Assembly: GCF_000744835.1 (NCBI RefSeq)
Contig: NZ_JQMS01000001.1
Span: 1,426,001 to 1,490,000 of the forward strand
Origin: Flavobacterium sp. 83
GTDB lineage: Bacteria; Bacteroidota; Bacteroidia; Flavobacteriales; Flavobacteriaceae
Length of the DNA: 64,000 nucleotides
Direction of reading: 5' to 3'
The notes under the pieces were generated by a model. That model saw only the letters and a list, made by a program, of their open reading frames with translations, did not search any database and was not told the DNA's origin. Positions 63,165 to 64,000 of this stretch are shown piece after piece. Position 1 is the stretch's first letter; the number at the start of each line of letters is the position of its first letter. A program made the translations under genes and the position numbers.

Positions 63165-63947
63165 ATGAAAAAGTTAGTAAATTTATTATTAATACTATTT
63201 TACTTTGTTGGTTTTTCTCAACAAAAATCTACTGGAATAGTGATCCTTACTACGGATATGACGGCTAATTTAACTTTAGACAATTTAACAAGTAAGGTTG
63301 CTTTAAAAATAACGGGACCTTCAGACAGGTGGTTTGGAATACATTTTGGAAAGTTTGGCTTTAATGAAGGGATGAAAGCAGCAGAAGATATAGTTTATGT
63401 TAATCAAAATACAATAATTGATTGCAATTTTGCTGGAGGTTATACTACCCCAAATGTTGACGTAACAAACAATTGGGTTGTTTTGTCGGACACAGTAAAT
63501 GGAAGCGTAAGGACAATTATTTTACAAAGAAACTTTTTAGGTGATGGTGTAAACGATTTTAATTTCAATTTCTCTGATACCAATATAGATTTTGCTTGGG
63601 CAAGAGGAAGTGGTATTGCGCCAGCTTTTCAAATGGGTTATCACGGCGAAAGCAATTGGGGATATTCCCTCTCTAATTATTTTAGTACTCTTGGAGTAGA
63701 AGATTTTACTTTGAATGCATCTGTGATTTATCCAAATCCAGCGAATGATAAATTTATTATAAAAACTAAATCAACTTTACGAAAAATTAGTATTTATTCC
63801 CAAGTTGGGGTTTTGGTAAAAACTATAAATGTCGAAAATAATAAAGCTTCAGATCTTGAAGTGAGAGGTTTACAATCAGGAGTTTATTTAATAGAACTTC
63901 AAAACGAAAACGAAAAATCTTGGAAAAAAGTGATGATCATTCAATAG
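63165..63947 (+). CDS. DOMON-like secreted protein with T9SS sorting domain
   Basis: A 260-residue protein: signal peptide (residues 1-18), a DOMON-like beta-sandwich (about 22-170, with DRWFGIHFGKFGFNEGM, then DFAWARGSG and the YHGESNWGYSL histidine), and a C-terminal type 9 sorting domain (about 185-260, VIYPNPANDKFII and GVYLIEL). DOMON domains bind heme or sugars. It should be secreted and attached to the surface by the system that GldD and GldE support. It is coupled to the ankyrin gene. The DOMON call is by pattern, not by search. Confidence 0.75.
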   Translation: MKKLVNLLLILFYFVGFSQQKSTGIVILTTDMTANLTLDNLTSKVALKITGPSDRWFGIHFGKFGFNEGMKAAEDIVYVNQNTIIDCNFAGGYTTPNVDVTNNWVVLSDTVNGSVRTIILQRNFLGDGVNDFNFNFSDTNIDFAWARGSGIAPAFQMGYHGESNWGYSLSNYFSTLGVEDFTLNASVIYPNPANDKFIIKTKSTLRKISIYSQVGVLVKTINVENNKASDLEVRGLQSGVYLIELQNENEKSWKKVMIIQ

Positions 63948-63957
63948 TTGTAATTAT

Positions 63958-63999
63958 AAAAAAAAAGGCTAATTTATTAATTTAAATTAGCCTTTTTTT
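63958..63999 (+). terminator. terminator after the DOMON/T9SS gene
   Basis: AAAGGCTAATTT pairs with AAATTAGCCTTT around a 9-nt loop, with A and T runs outside. It reaches the window end. Confidence 0.85.
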
Positions 64000-64000
64000 G

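Overview
The window is a piece of chromosome from a Bacteroidota bacterium of the class Flavobacteriia, most likely a Flavobacterium. The support is: the mutY-ssb-gldE-gldD gliding-motility cluster; a secreted protein with a type 9 secretion C-terminal sorting domain; a geranylgeranylglyceryl/heptaprenylglyceryl phosphate synthase; paired M16 peptidases; AT-rich DNA with few Shine-Dalgarno sites; and TAnnTTTG -7 promoter boxes, two of them with a TTG exactly 19 nt upstream. No rRNA, tRNA, CRISPR array, transposase or complete prophage was seen. Most genes are housekeeping.

Layout. 1-5.8 kb: the 3' end of fbp, a TerB-like gene, a HupE / dCMP deaminase / S41 protease operon, and a MarC cluster. 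6.0-9.7 kb: class Ia ribonucleotide reductase (nrdB, nrdA), the two genes separated by a palindromic repeat element. 9.7-12.3 kb: an AT-rich accessory block of two unrecognised genes plus dinD. 12.3-17.7 kb: RDD protein, dGTPase, DUF3078, dxs and tadA. 17.7-20.3 kb: a translationally coupled glycosyltransferase / GtrA / PAP2 cassette. 20.5-26.7 kb: rng, an unlisted 30-codon very basic gene, HU, and divergently mutY-ssb-gldE-gldD, then an HMA lipoprotein. 26.8-36.4 kb: an EamA permease, an M16 pair, rplU-rpmA, two DoxX proteins, ahcY, a phosphopantetheinyl transferase, and a Crp/Fnr regulator with a truncated globin. 36.5-40.3 kb: GGGPS, PnuC, a NadR-like kinase fused to DUF4301, and ArfB.

40.4-56.9 kb is framed by two TPP riboswitches. 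The first precedes a TonB-dependent receptor (probably thiamine uptake). The second, on the other strand, precedes a complete thiamine operon thiS-thiC-thiE-like-thiD-thiE-thiG-thiH-thiF. Between them lie a Rieske-like lipoprotein, greA (with a terminator-like hairpin in its leader), HIT, transglutaminase, histidine kinase, flavin reductase, DUF3127, aat and MOSC genes. 56.9-61.2 kb: tag, a queuosine-precursor transporter, tsf, rpsB, rpsI and rplM. 61.5-64 kb: a LacI regulator, an ankyrin protein and a DOMON/T9SS protein.

The observations I rate highest are the terminator hairpin at the greA start site, the 30-codon basic gene by rng, the dinD block after nrdA, the kinase-DUF4301 fusion with an A7 junction, a Rieske-like lipoprotein without cluster histidines, an SSB-like tail on a DUF3127 protein, and a family of three dispersed palindromic elements.
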